From: a virus
Virus record (IMG/VR): IMGVR_UViG_3300032516_000248
Span: 1 to 20,267 of that record
Reading direction: 5' to 3' (one strand)
Length of the DNA: 20,267 bases
Part shown: positions 14,515 through 20,267 of the stretch, one piece after another
Layout: every line of letters begins with the position of its first letter
Numbering within the stretch: position 1 is the first letter of the stretch
The notes under the pieces: model-generated
Seen by the model: the letters and a program-made list of their open reading frames with translations, nothing else
Database searches by the model: none
Told to the model about the DNA's origin: nothing
Translations under genes and position numbers: made by a program

Positions 14515-15900
14515 TTACGTCCATCCTGCTGCGGTCGGAGCCGGGGTTGTGATCATCCCATACGGCGGCTTTACAAACTTTGCATAAACTTTAGTCGAAT
14601 GCCCCAGGGCTGCGTACTGCAATGCATCGGCGATGTCGGACCAGGGGTGATCCTTGGCCGGCAGCGGCTGCAGTTGGCCGTCCTTGCGCTTAGCATACCG
14701 GTACTTGGACCGTAGCGCACGTATCAGGTTGACACACCGGGGGCTGACCAAAATTGCAGGCCCGCCATCCCGCTGTTGCATGAACCATTTCTCGACCGAA
14801 CGCAGCCGTGGATCGATACTATTCGTAAGGGCGGGCTGGGCACGGAAACCTAACCGCTTCAAGGCATCGAAGATGCTTTCCTCACCAATCTGCGAACGAA
14901 CGCGACCGGAAGGGTCACCAACGACACCAACAGGAAGACGATGAAACTCCGGTTCGGCAAGGATTGGACGTAACACCGTAACCACGAACTGCTCGATGCC
15001 CATGTTTTCACTGACAGCCTCCGCTAGCACGAGCATACGCCCGCGAGGGTCAAGCTGGGTAAGTACCATGGCGGGGCTGCGGCCGAAGTCCATGCCTGCA
15101 ATCAGCATACTCATCGGTACTGGCTTCAGGACTTCTTTGGCAATGTGGAAGTCGGAACGGAACGTAGATCGGAATACCGCCTCGCCGGAGAGGGAGGGGG
15201 TAATCTGGTTATCGATATACTGCTCAACCCACTCAGGTGTGTTGTTCTCGACGAGTTCTTCGTAGTACCCATCGGGGAGATTTTCCTTGTTCTCAGCGTA
15301 GGGATCGCGGGCCCCTGGCTGGACAAAGTACCCCCAGCTTGGATTCAGTTCCAGCTCGAGGGATTTGTACCAGATGTCATCTTCGCTGAACGAGTTGGTC
15401 TCCCCAAACACTCCGCGCCAGGTAGTTCCACCGCGCATCTTCGAAGGGTACCTGCCAACACGGCCAAGAATATCTTCGAGGATCTTCGGGGGCAATTCGC
15501 GCAGTTCGGACAGCCATGCGAAGGTGAGTTCCAGGGACAACAAGCGCTGCACGTTATCCGGGGTATCCAGGGGCAGTAATAACCACTCTGTCTCCACGTC
15601 GTTGAACCGAATGTAGATCGTATGGTTGCTGGTCTTGTAATGCATGATCTCTGGCGGGATCACGTTACGAATCGTCTGCAGCACGGTCGTTTCCAACTGC
15701 TGCAAGGTGTTACGGACGATCACACCGCGGGTATGGCGTATGCCATCCGCTCCACGGGCTTGCTGGCAGGCCCGGCGGAACATTTCCACCGCCATGACAG
15801 TCGATTTTCCGGATCCTACAGGACCGCGAACGACGCGTACTCGCGAATCCGATGCCATGAACTCCCCCAGAGTCTTGGCGGGGGTGTAGTCCAGATTCAT
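14515..15900 (-). CDS. Terminase large subunit (ATPase and nuclease)
   Basis: A 461-residue packaging motor that translocates DNA into the procapsid and cuts it at headful or cohesive sites. Walker A is G-P-V-G-S-G-K-S-T at residues 26-34. A Walker B-like strand lies at 123-132 (L-E-L-T-F-A-W-L-S-E) with catalytic Glu 132. The C-terminal nuclease has D271 (A-G-M-D-F-G), D329 (V-G-D-P-S-G-R) and the acidic cluster D422/D425 (W-S-D-I-A-D-A-L). ATG 15900 overlaps the holin-like gene stop (ATGA). Length is normal for the group. Walker B carries L-S-E rather than D-E, as in several related phage terminases. Confidence 0.95.
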   Translation of the reverse strand: MNLDYTPAKTLGEFMASDSRVRVVRGPVGSGKSTVMAVEMFRRACQQARGADGIRHTRGVIVRNTLQQLETTVLQTIRNVIPPEIMHYKTSNHTIYIRFNDVETEWLLLPLDTPDNVQRLLSLELTFAWLSELRELPPKILEDILGRVGRYPSKMRGGTTWRGVFGETNSFSEDDIWYKSLELELNPSWGYFVQPGARDPYAENKENLPDGYYEELVENNTPEWVEQYIDNQITPSLSGEAVFRSTFRSDFHIAKEVLKPVPMSMLIAGMDFGRSPAMVLTQLDPRGRMLVLAEAVSENMGIEQFVVTVLRPILAEPEFHRLPVGVVGDPSGRVRSQIGEESIFDALKRLGFRAQPALTNSIDPRLRSVEKWFMQQRDGGPAILVSPRCVNLIRALRSKYRYAKRKDGQLQPLPAKDHPWSDIADALQYAALGHSTKVYAKFVKPPYGMITTPAPTAAGWT

Positions 15901-16142
15901 GGGGGGCTGATAGGCGGAGGCTCAGGGTTGGTGCCGGAGTCGCGGGTCCGACTGAACCAGAATTGCAAAACCATCATCACACCGGCGGTGAGAACCCCAA
16001 GCAAAATGCTCAGCTGATCCCGCCACTCCGGAGGAGTCAGGACTTTACCTTCCAGGAACAACCCGAGCATGAGGAAGTACCCGGTCAGAAAAATTATGCT
16101 CAATGCAATCTGAGCCGTGGCCAGGATACGCGAAGTTTTCAT
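15897..16142 (-). CDS. Holin-like small membrane protein (two TM)
   Basis: An 81-residue protein with two hydrophobic helices at about residues 8-30 and 45-62, separated by a short loop with E-G-K-V-L-T-P-P-E-W-R-D. The second ends V-L-Q-F-W-F-S-R-T-R-D-S-G, and the tail is Pro-rich. Small two-TM proteins with a Q-F-(F/W)-F-x-S end are common phage holin candidates. Terminase-adjacent holins occur in T7-like genomes. The start has GGAAG upstream. It ends in ATGA with the large terminase. No lysin is adjacent, so holin is a moderate call; an antiholin or other membrane protein is possible. Confidence 0.6.
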   Translation of the reverse strand: MKTSRILATAQIALSIIFLTGYFLMLGLFLEGKVLTPPEWRDQLSILLGVLTAGVMMVLQFWFSRTRDSGTNPEPPPISPP

Positions 16143-16637
16143 TTAGAACTTCCAGCTGACGGTAGCGAAATCACGCCCGGCATTTGGTTCGCAACTACCC
16201 GCGCTGGAGAAGTGCCGCCACTGCGCGGCGATCCGGTCGGAGAACCGCCAGCGGGCCATCAAGGCCGCGGTGTACTGGCAGGTGTATTCCCAGGAGACGT
16301 TGGTATATGCGAATCCGAACCCGAGTTCGAACTTTTTCCAGCCATCGACGATCAACCCATAGGCGGTGAACGCGTTCGGATTATCCTGGTAGTGATACGA
16401 CTGGCCAGACAACAGGAACCCAATTTCCCAGTCGGTGTTGACCGGGCCGGCCTGCGGCCAGCGAACGACGAGTCCGAGGGCTGGGGTCTCCCCTCGCACC
16501 ATGGCGCTGCCACCTTCCACACTCAGATCGGAGGCCCGTGACTTGATCGCGAACAGGGCAAGCAGCAACGCAACGAACGCCACGATGGCGTACACCACCG
16601 GCTTCTTGTTATTGAGCAGCTTTTTCTTTTTTGCCAT
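16143..16637 (-). CDS. PagL-like outer-membrane lipid A deacylase candidate
   Basis: A 164-residue protein. A basic N-terminus (K3-K6) and hydrophobic segment at about 13-30 form a signal peptide ending near S-R-A-S-D. The mature part (about 128 residues) alternates aromatic and polar residues as in a small beta barrel and ends in F, as outer-membrane barrels do. Near the C-terminus it reads R-H-F-S-S-A-G, then P-N-A-G-R-D. H142, S144, G147, N152 and D156 fall at offsets 0, +2, +5, +10 and +14. In PagL the active site is H126, S128 and E140, with G131 and N136 at the oxyanion hole, which are the same offsets. The acid here is Asp instead of Glu. It would remove the 3-O acyl chain of lipid A. 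Ribosome-binding site GGAG; TAATG overlap with the gene before. Activity is inferred. Confidence 0.65.
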   Translation of the reverse strand: MAKKKKLLNNKKPVVYAIVAFVALLLALFAIKSRASDLSVEGGSAMVRGETPALGLVVRWPQAGPVNTDWEIGFLLSGQSYHYQDNPNAFTAYGLIVDGWKKFELGFGFAYTNVSWEYTCQYTAALMARWRFSDRIAAQWRHFSSAGSCEPNAGRDFATVSWKF

Positions 16638-16966
16638 TACGGGGACTCCTCTAACTCGGCAATATGCGCGTTGATACGGGCCAGATCATCCACATACCCC
16701 TGCAATACCAACTTGTCGTACTCATTGAGATCTGGTTTGACAGCCAGCAGTTGCATACTGGAACTGGTCATTTCTTTCTGGAACTTGAGGTCGGCCAGTT
16801 TCCGGTCGGTCGCCTCTTCCTGGACAGACTGCTGGTCCATCTGCTGGGCTTCAGATCTGCTTATGACCCAGCCAGTCTTGAGGGCAATTCCGTAGAGAAT
16901 GCCCGCCGCAGTGGCTAGCACCAGGAAGTCCCTGGCCAACTCCATCGGAGAGAGATCAATCTTCAC
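16637..16966 (-). CDS. Spanin-like membrane/coiled-coil protein
   Basis: A 109-residue protein if GTG 16966 is used, which overlaps the preceding stop as GTGA. A start at 16978 or ATG 16945 is also possible. After a short N-terminus comes one membrane helix (L-A-R-D-F-L-V-L-A-T-A-A-G-I-L-Y-G-I-A-L). It is followed by a charged helical region with E-A-Q-Q-M-D-Q-Q-S-V-Q-E-E-A-T-D-R-K and a late helix with L-A-R-I-N-A-H-I-A-E-L-E-E. One N-terminal TM followed by a periplasmic coiled coil is the plan of an inner-membrane spanin, as Rz in T7, which also lies between terminase genes. No lipobox partner is visible. Rz-like is a reasonable but not certain call. Confidence 0.55.
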   Translation of the reverse strand: MKIDLSPMELARDFLVLATAAGILYGIALKTGWVISRSEAQQMDQQSVQEEATDRKLADLKFQKEMTSSSMQLLAVKPDLNEYDKLVLQGYVDDLARINAHIAELEESP

Positions 16967-17658
16967 GCCAACGCGCACTTAGTGACGATGATCGAAGAGC
17001 GCGGGGTCCTGGTGATGTTCACGTTCGCCCTGCGTATCTTATAAAACACAGGCGCCCGCCACTTGATATCCACCTGGGTATTTGTACAGGCAGTGCCCAG
17101 CGGCATGGTTCCTATCACGCGTCCGAGCAGGATCTCGTTGTTCGAATTCATCCGCAAGTCATACGCGACAGTGATGGTTGAAGTCAGCGTCGGCGGATTT
17201 GGAACTGGAGACGGGAATACTTTTGCAACTACCAGAGACGCCGCTGACTCCGCCAAAAACGTATTCTTGACATACGCCCGCCAGCAAACTATCTGGGCGG
17301 GGGCGAATCCGGGGACTACTACCGAGACCGCTGGCTGGTTCACCACCACCTCGCTGGCCTTCACGCCGAAGGTGCCGCCAGCTCCGCATGTGCCCCACTC
17401 AATCCTGGTTGATACTAGCGAGCCTGGCCCCGTCGCCGGGATCACCGTGGCGTCGGTGTTGGTAGTCGGATTGGTCCACGACACTGTGGCGTCGTACGCG
17501 AAGGCCTGCCATGAGAAAAACAGTATGAGCAAAAACGCCAGACTCATGATCGCCACCTGGATCTTGTATTTCGTATAGAAATACGAGAACGATTCCACGA
17601 GTGCGTCGTGATGCTTCGCAACCCAGGCCAGGGCCAGGACCCAATACTTGAACACCAT
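16963..17658 (-). CDS. Membrane-anchored fibronectin-III-like protein
   Basis: A 231-residue protein. Residues 35-50 are strongly hydrophobic and end in A-F-A-Y, a possible signal-peptidase site after a long basic N-region; otherwise it is a membrane anchor. The exported part opens A-T-V-S-W-T-N-P-T-T-N-T-D and has P-A-T-G-P-G-S-L-V-S-T-R-I-E-W-G-T-C, V-P-G-F-A-P-A-Q-I-V-C-W-R-A-Y-V-K-N and a N-P-P-T-L linker. This is a fibronectin type III strand pattern with two Cys that could pair. A second beta-rich region follows (about 165-231), ending in K-C-A-L-A. The start has GGAG upstream. It is not a usual lysis gene; it may bind the envelope or act at the cell surface. Function unknown. Confidence 0.7.
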   Translation of the reverse strand: MVFKYWVLALAWVAKHHDALVESFSYFYTKYKIQVAIMSLAFLLILFFSWQAFAYDATVSWTNPTTNTDATVIPATGPGSLVSTRIEWGTCGAGGTFGVKASEVVVNQPAVSVVVPGFAPAQIVCWRAYVKNTFLAESAASLVVAKVFPSPVPNPPTLTSTITVAYDLRMNSNNEILLGRVIGTMPLGTACTNTQVDIKWRAPVFYKIRRANVNITRTPRSSIIVTKCALA

Positions 17659-17668
17659 GCCAGTCTCC

Positions 17669-17824
17669 TCAGATCATCGGTGAAGTGGGTCTACGCGGCG
17701 GGGAAGTACCCGGCCGATAGGGCGCAAACGTGGGGACGTGCCTGGCTGGCGGCGTCGGCGCGTAACGGGGGGAGACTGGTGCGGGTACCGGTCGCGGGTA
17801 CCGCGGAATGACAGGTGTGGCCAT
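17669..17824 (-). CDS. Small Pro-rich protein
   Basis: A 51-residue ORF starting at ATG 17824, one base after the preceding stop (TAACATG). GAGG lies about 12 bases upstream inside the preceding gene. It reads MATPVIPRYPRPVPAPVSPR and continues with P-P-A-R-H-V and Y-R-P-G-T-S-P-P-R-R-P. About a third of the residues are Pro and many are Arg, so it is disordered and basic. It ends before the ribosome-binding site of the fibronectin-like gene. It has no recognised family; a peptide like this could bind nucleic acid, the envelope or a capsid. It is supported mainly by its fit between neighbours. Confidence 0.55.
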   Translation of the reverse strand: MATPVIPRYPRPVPAPVSPRYAPTPPARHVPTFAPYRPGTSPPRRPTSPMI

Positions 17825-17825
17825 G

Positions 17826-17918
17826 TTAGTAATACCTCGGTCGTACCGGAGCTTTCCTGGACGACTTCACGGGAGACGGACGTTTCGCGGGTTTCTTCGC
17901 TGCCGGGGGGTATGCCAT
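17826..17918 (-). CDS. Very small basic protein (30 residues)
   Basis: A 30-residue ORF with ATG 17918 and an excellent GGAGG 8 bases upstream. The first residues are MAYPPAAKKPAKRPSP, followed by S-S-R-K-A-P-V-R-P-R-Y-Y and TAA. About a third of the residues are Lys or Arg. The next gene begins one base later. The strong ribosome-binding site and tight junction argue for translation despite the size. The composition recalls a DNA-condensing or head-internal tail, but no family is known. The 52 bases before it hold nothing else that I see. Confidence 0.55.
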   Translation of the reverse strand: MAYPPAAKKPAKRPSPVKSSRKAPVRPRYY

Positions 17919-17970
17919 ATCGAAGTCCTCCAGAGGGGGCGACTGGTACTCCCAGGCATCTTACCAGACC

Positions 17971-18285
17971 TCACCCGTTCGGCAACACGATCCTCGGCCC
18001 GGTCGTGGGCTGGCGTCCCTGCTTCATCTCGATGTTTTCCTGTGACAGGATCTCGAGCCGGGACTGGGTTATCCGGCGCTGGGTCTCCATTTTGGTCCAG
18101 GTCGCCTCGGTCATGACAACCAACCTGGTCTTCTCGTCGCTGGGGTCTATGAATCCATACAGCATGCCGTCCACAGCAGGAGCCTCGGGCCAGACTTTCG
18201 GCGGCTCGGGCGTGGACGGCCCGGGTTTCTCAATCTTCACTACATCGTTCTCATCCACTTCGATGTAGTCGTCCTGTACTGTCAT
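17971..18285 (-). CDS. Acidic hypothetical protein with C-terminal coiled coil
   Basis: A 104-residue protein starting at ATG 18285 in an ATGA overlap. The N-terminus is very acidic (M-T-V-Q-D-D-Y-I-E-V-D-E-N-D-V-V), then there is a Pro-rich linker with T-P-E-P-P-K-V-W-P. A middle strand region (M-L-Y-G-F-I-D-P-S-D-E-K-T) leads to a predicted helix or coiled coil (T-K-M-E-T-Q-R-R-I-T-Q-S-R-L-E-I-L). No family is recognised. Placed just after the terminase small subunit and Cys-rich protein, it may be an accessory to packaging, but that is inference. Confidence 0.65.
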   Translation of the reverse strand: MTVQDDYIEVDENDVVKIEKPGPSTPEPPKVWPEAPAVDGMLYGFIDPSDEKTRLVVMTEATWTKMETQRRITQSRLEILSQENIEMKQGRQPTTGPRIVLPNG

Positions 18286-18476
18286 AACGGATCCGGCGTC
18301 CCGTGTTTGTGGTCACCACACCAGACATCGGAAGTTACCATCGGGAACGGGCTGTGCCCCGATGACACGTTGCCGTCCGGGGGGTATCTGCGGCACAGGT
18401 ACTGCCCCGCATCAGGCACACCGGCCGGTATCGGTCCCTGCGAATATAGACATCTCGCGCAGCAATCAGTTGGCAT
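18282..18476 (-). CDS. Small Cys-rich, likely zinc-binding protein
   Basis: A 64-residue protein starting at ATG 18476, overlapping the end of the small terminase by 11 bases. GGAGG lies just upstream. Five Cys plus a His sit in the pattern D-C-C-A-R-C near the N-terminus, Y-L-C-R-R-Y in the middle, and W-C-G-D-H-K near the C-terminus. This is enough to form a zinc ribbon or knuckle. Similar short phage proteins end in W-C-G-x-(H/W). The function is unknown; DNA or protein binding is likely. It is one of two tiny Cys-rich genes flanking the small terminase. Confidence 0.7.
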   Translation of the reverse strand: MPTDCCARCLYSQGPIPAGVPDAGQYLCRRYPPDGNVSSGHSPFPMVTSDVWCGDHKHGTPDPL

Positions 18477-18927
18477 CGAACACCTCCATACCCATCGGCG
18501 TAGCGTCGAGGGTTACACCGGTTTTTCCCGGCACGTTGATCACGATATGCACCGGAGCTGCAGGCGGCCCAGTGTCCTTGCGCACCGCGCCCACCTCGCC
18601 GGCTTTCGCCAGGGCTCCGAACGCCTCGAGCTTCTGCCCCGGCGAGGCCTCCTGGTCCTTGATGATTTCGTAGACATCCAGCAGCGAGTCTTCAGTCAGC
18701 AGCGCGGCTTTCAGCATCACCCGCTGATTCACCGTGAGTTCGGAGTTCCACTGCTTCCGATACTGGTCGAGCATGGCCCGGAACGCCGGGTCGCGTTTTT
18801 TCGCGTCGTACTCGTCAAACGTCAACTGGTGCCTCCGGATCAGATCCGGCAGCGGGGTGATGTTCGACACGATCTCCCAGGCCAGCCGGGCATCGGCTTG
18901 AGAGACGCCAAGAGGGACCGGAAACAT
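18466..18927 (-). CDS. Probable terminase small subunit
   Basis: A 153-residue protein. I use ATG 18927, which overlaps the preceding stop as TGATG; a TTG one codon earlier is possible. It opens MFPVPLGVSQADARLAWEIV. It has a helix-turn-helix-like start (D-L-I-R-R-H-Q-L-T-F-D-E-Y-D), a central helical section with F-R-A-M-L-D-Q-Y-R-K-Q-W and L-L-T-E-D-S-L-L-D-V-Y-E-I-I, then E-A-F-G-A-L-A-K-A-G-E-V-G, where small terminases form their oligomer ring. A short strand V-H-I-V-I-N-V-P follows. It recognises DNA to start packaging. Length and location, upstream of the large terminase, fit. The large subunit lies 2.6 kb away. Confidence 0.75.
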   Translation of the reverse strand: MFPVPLGVSQADARLAWEIVSNITPLPDLIRRHQLTFDEYDAKKRDPAFRAMLDQYRKQWNSELTVNQRVMLKAALLTEDSLLDVYEIIKDQEASPGQKLEAFGALAKAGEVGAVRKDTGPPAAPVHIVINVPGKTGVTLDATPMGMEVFDAN

Positions 18928-19109
18928 CAACGCGCCTGCTCAATAGTTGAGCGATCGGCCTGGATCTGTGCAGCGTTCTTCACGATGTACTCCCGACACG
19001 CAGTTCGTACCAATTCAGCGTACGCCACGTCGCGCATCTGGGCCAGTTTTTTCAGGACCTTCAACATGTCGGGTGACATGTAGATGTTCACTTTGATCTT
19101 GTCAGCCAT
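18927..19109 (-). CDS. Ribbon-helix-helix DNA-binding protein
   Basis: A 60-residue protein starting at ATG 19109, with AGGAAACACC upstream. It has the Arc/CopG fold layout: a strand K-V-N-I-Y-M, then helix 1 (S-P-D-M-L-K-V-L-K-K-L-A-Q-M-R), a turn, and helix 2 (A-Y-A-E-L-V-R-T-A-C-R-E-Y-I). The strand pairs in a dimer and reads the major groove. The stop overlaps the small terminase start (TGATG), so the two are probably made together. It may regulate late transcription or assist DNA recognition in packaging. A longer start at 19163 is possible but lacks this ribosome-binding site. Confidence 0.8.
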   Translation of the reverse strand: MADKIKVNIYMSPDMLKVLKKLAQMRDVAYAELVRTACREYIVKNAAQIQADRSTIEQAR

Positions 19110-19221
19110 TTTTTGGTGTTTCCTGTGACTTGCGCTTCTGCATGCGGGCGCGGGCCCACTCAATGGTGCGAAGCATCGCCTTGCGGCGACGATCGCATCC
19201 CGTGCAGGGTTTCTTAAGCAT
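19102..19221 (-). CDS. 39-residue CxxC protein
   Basis: The ORF runs from ATG 19221 to TGA 19102 and reads MLKKPCTGCDRRRKAMLRTI followed by a basic helix. C6 and C9 form a CxxC pair with a run of Arg behind it. The start overlaps the preceding stop (ATGCTTAA) and GGAG lies 8 bases upstream. The end overlaps the ribbon-helix-helix start by 8 bases. With only one CxxC pair it could form a metal site as a dimer. Phage genomes often encode such K-x-C-x-x-C-x-x-R-R peptides, with no known function. The size and coupling pattern support a genuine gene. Confidence 0.65.
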   Translation of the reverse strand: MLKKPCTGCDRRRKAMLRTIEWARARMQKRKSQETPKNG

Positions 19222-19606
19222 TGGCGATCTCCGTGGCGAAGGCGCGAAGTCTATCAATCAACTCCGCGGGTGAACACTTTTTGAATGCGTGCTCATGTAT
19301 CGAGTGCGGTGCGTGCCTTACTGACAGCAGAATTTTCTGCTTCTTGCCAACATCCGGACGCGGAATAGTCACGTCGATTCCGAGTGTCAGGGCCCAGGCT
19401 ATCGCTTCAGCGTAGGACTCGCCATCGTAGGAATCTTCGACGCTTAGCGGTCTGGGGAGTCCGTAGAAGGTGTTCATGATATCCGCGTCGATTTTCGCAG
19501 CGAATTGCTTGCCAATTTCATCCGCCCATAGTTCCGGGAGGAAAGGCTTTATCCCAACCACGTCTGGGGAGGAGGTGGTTTCCAGAAAATATTTGACGGT
19601 AGGCAT
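19214..19606 (-). CDS. Hypothetical protein between HNH and RHH genes
   Basis: A 130-residue protein using ATG 19606 (MPTVKYFLETTSSPDVVGIK). A longer frame to 19702 is open but would overlap the HNH gene by 76 bases, and no strong ribosome-binding site decides between them. The product has K-P-F-L-P-E-L-W-A-D-E-I-G-K-Q-F-A near residue 20. It has a helix E-A-I-A-W-A-L-T-L-G and a late A-P-H-S-I-H-E-H-A-F with three His close together. The end is a helix (E-L-I-D-R-L-R-A-F-A-T). No domain or enzyme motif is recognised. Its location at the head of the packaging operon suggests an accessory role. Confidence 0.6.
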   Translation of the reverse strand: MPTVKYFLETTSSPDVVGIKPFLPELWADEIGKQFAAKIDADIMNTFYGLPRPLSVEDSYDGESYAEAIAWALTLGIDVTIPRPDVGKKQKILLSVRHAPHSIHEHAFKKCSPAELIDRLRAFATEIANA

Positions 19607-19626
19607 GCGGGGATTATGGGGGTAGG

Positions 19627-20193
19627 TTATGGGGATGTCAAACCCAAAGGACGGGTCAAGTGGGTACGTATCCGATGACAATTGGCACAAACGACATCGC
19701 ACTTAGCTGCCTCTGCGAGCATACCTTTGAACGTGCCCATCTTTGAAACCAGTCGTTTTTTATTCTCCCGATGGTCGAAGTCCATGACGTAGGGTGGGTA
19801 CTTCTGCCCACAGTCGTGGCATGGTTTGTTTTTCAACTGATCTCTAAACTCGCGTAGACGTTGGACTACTGGTACTCCGCCTTGGTGCCCGTTATGCCGG
19901 TGTGCTCCACGAGGTTCTCTAACCGCATCGTCGTCCGCTACTCCGCGTGATAACCGGCTTCGAATCAAGTAGGCGCTTGTCCCAAACCGCTTAGCCGCCT
20001 GGTCTACGGAAAAAGTCTCACCATTAATCGTCAAGCGGGTCTTGTGAATTGGGGTGCGGAGGGCCCGGTCCAGGGGCCACTTGGCCTCCAGACGAGATCT
20101 GAGAGACGCGGGGGGTATGCCGAATGCGGCCGCCATAGCTGAAAAACTCGGGAAATTGACCCCCTCGTGGGTGTAACTAAGCCGCTTGGCCAT
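19627..20193 (-). CDS. HNH endonuclease
   Basis: A 188-residue protein. The C-terminal half is an HNH nuclease with a zinc knuckle: C125 and C128 (C-H-D-C-G), D138-F-D140-H141, then C169 and C172-H173 (C-A-N-C-H) followed by R-I-R-T-H. The N-terminal half contains two similar repeats of about 38 residues (S-M-A-A-A-F-G ... S-L-R-S-R-L-E and Q-A-A-K-R-F-G ... L-I-R-S-R-L-S). They look like short helix-turn-helix DNA-binding modules. It may be a homing endonuclease or help the packaging terminase. The start ATG has AAGGGA upstream; it is first in the block. Confidence 0.85.
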   Translation of the reverse strand: MAKRLSYTHEGVNFPSFSAMAAAFGIPPASLRSRLEAKWPLDRALRTPIHKTRLTINGETFSVDQAAKRFGTSAYLIRSRLSRGVADDDAVREPRGAHRHNGHQGGVPVVQRLREFRDQLKNKPCHDCGQKYPPYVMDFDHRENKKRLVSKMGTFKGMLAEAAKCDVVCANCHRIRTHLTRPLGLTSP

Positions 20194-20224
20194 TTGAAAT
20201 TCCCTTAAAAACTAAAACTGACGA

Positions 20225-20253
20225 AGTATAACATGAATTTGGGAGTTCGGTAA
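20225..20253 (-). promoter_or_regulatory. Possible sigma-70-type promoter for the packaging block
   Basis: On the minus strand TTACCG (20253-20248) is followed after exactly 17 bases by TATACT (20230-20225). The -10 box matches 5 of 6 consensus positions and the -35 box about 3 of 6. It lies 32 bases before the HNH start, in an AT-rich leader unlike the GC-rich genes around it. It is the only candidate promoter I see in the window. The -35 is weak and the fragment ends here, so confidence is low. Confidence 0.4.
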
Positions 20254-20267
20254 GTCCAGGGTACATA

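Noticed and set aside
15500-15535. Broken ATPase because Walker B reads L-S-E instead of D-E
   Set aside because: The catalytic Glu is present and the Walker A and nuclease acids are intact; related phage terminases tolerate this change.

Overview
The window is the late (packaging, head and tail) region of a tailed double-stranded DNA phage. Every gene I can support lies on the minus strand, so transcription and gene order run from about 20200 down to 1. Several calls point to a Gram-negative host: a PagL-like lipid A deacylase candidate, a spanin-like and a holin-like membrane protein, and Shine-Dalgarno sites of the GGAG type. The long portal, the scaffold and coat pair, two connector-type adaptors, and the absence of any tape measure, sheath or baseplate gene suggest a short-tailed (podovirus-like) particle. 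I cannot name the host genus or the phage genus.

Layout in order of transcription. (1) 20253-18466: a possible promoter, an HNH endonuclease, an unknown protein, a 39-residue CxxC protein, a ribbon-helix-helix protein and a probable small terminase. (2) 18476-15897: an accessory block between the two terminase genes. It holds a small Cys-rich protein, an acidic coiled-coil protein, two tiny ORFs (basic, then Pro-rich), a membrane-anchored fibronectin-III-like protein, a spanin-like protein, a PagL-like outer-membrane enzyme and a holin-like protein. (3) 15900-9831: large terminase, portal, three small proteins, an Ala-rich scaffold and the major capsid protein, closed by a strong intrinsic terminator at 9756-9797. 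(4) 9744-7748: two head-tail adaptors and three small structural proteins. (5) 7745-2852: two fibre proteins sharing an N-terminal domain, then six small virion or fibre-associated proteins. (6) 2848-1: three tandem paralogous Gly-rich adhesin-like proteins and the start of another gene that runs off the window.

The genes are packed like one operon. At least 13 junctions overlap by 1 to 11 bases (ATGA, GTGA, TGATG, TAATG), which implies translational coupling, and there is no non-coding stretch over 100 bases. GTG starts are frequent.

The most interesting parts are the PagL-like protein, whose His/Ser/Gly/Asn/acid residues keep the spacing of the PagL active site; the envelope-directed cargo block between the terminase genes; and the tandem Gly-rich adhesins, which share a frame but differ in one aromatic segment each. 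I found no tRNA, CRISPR array, transposon, reverse transcriptase, integrase or endolysin in the window.
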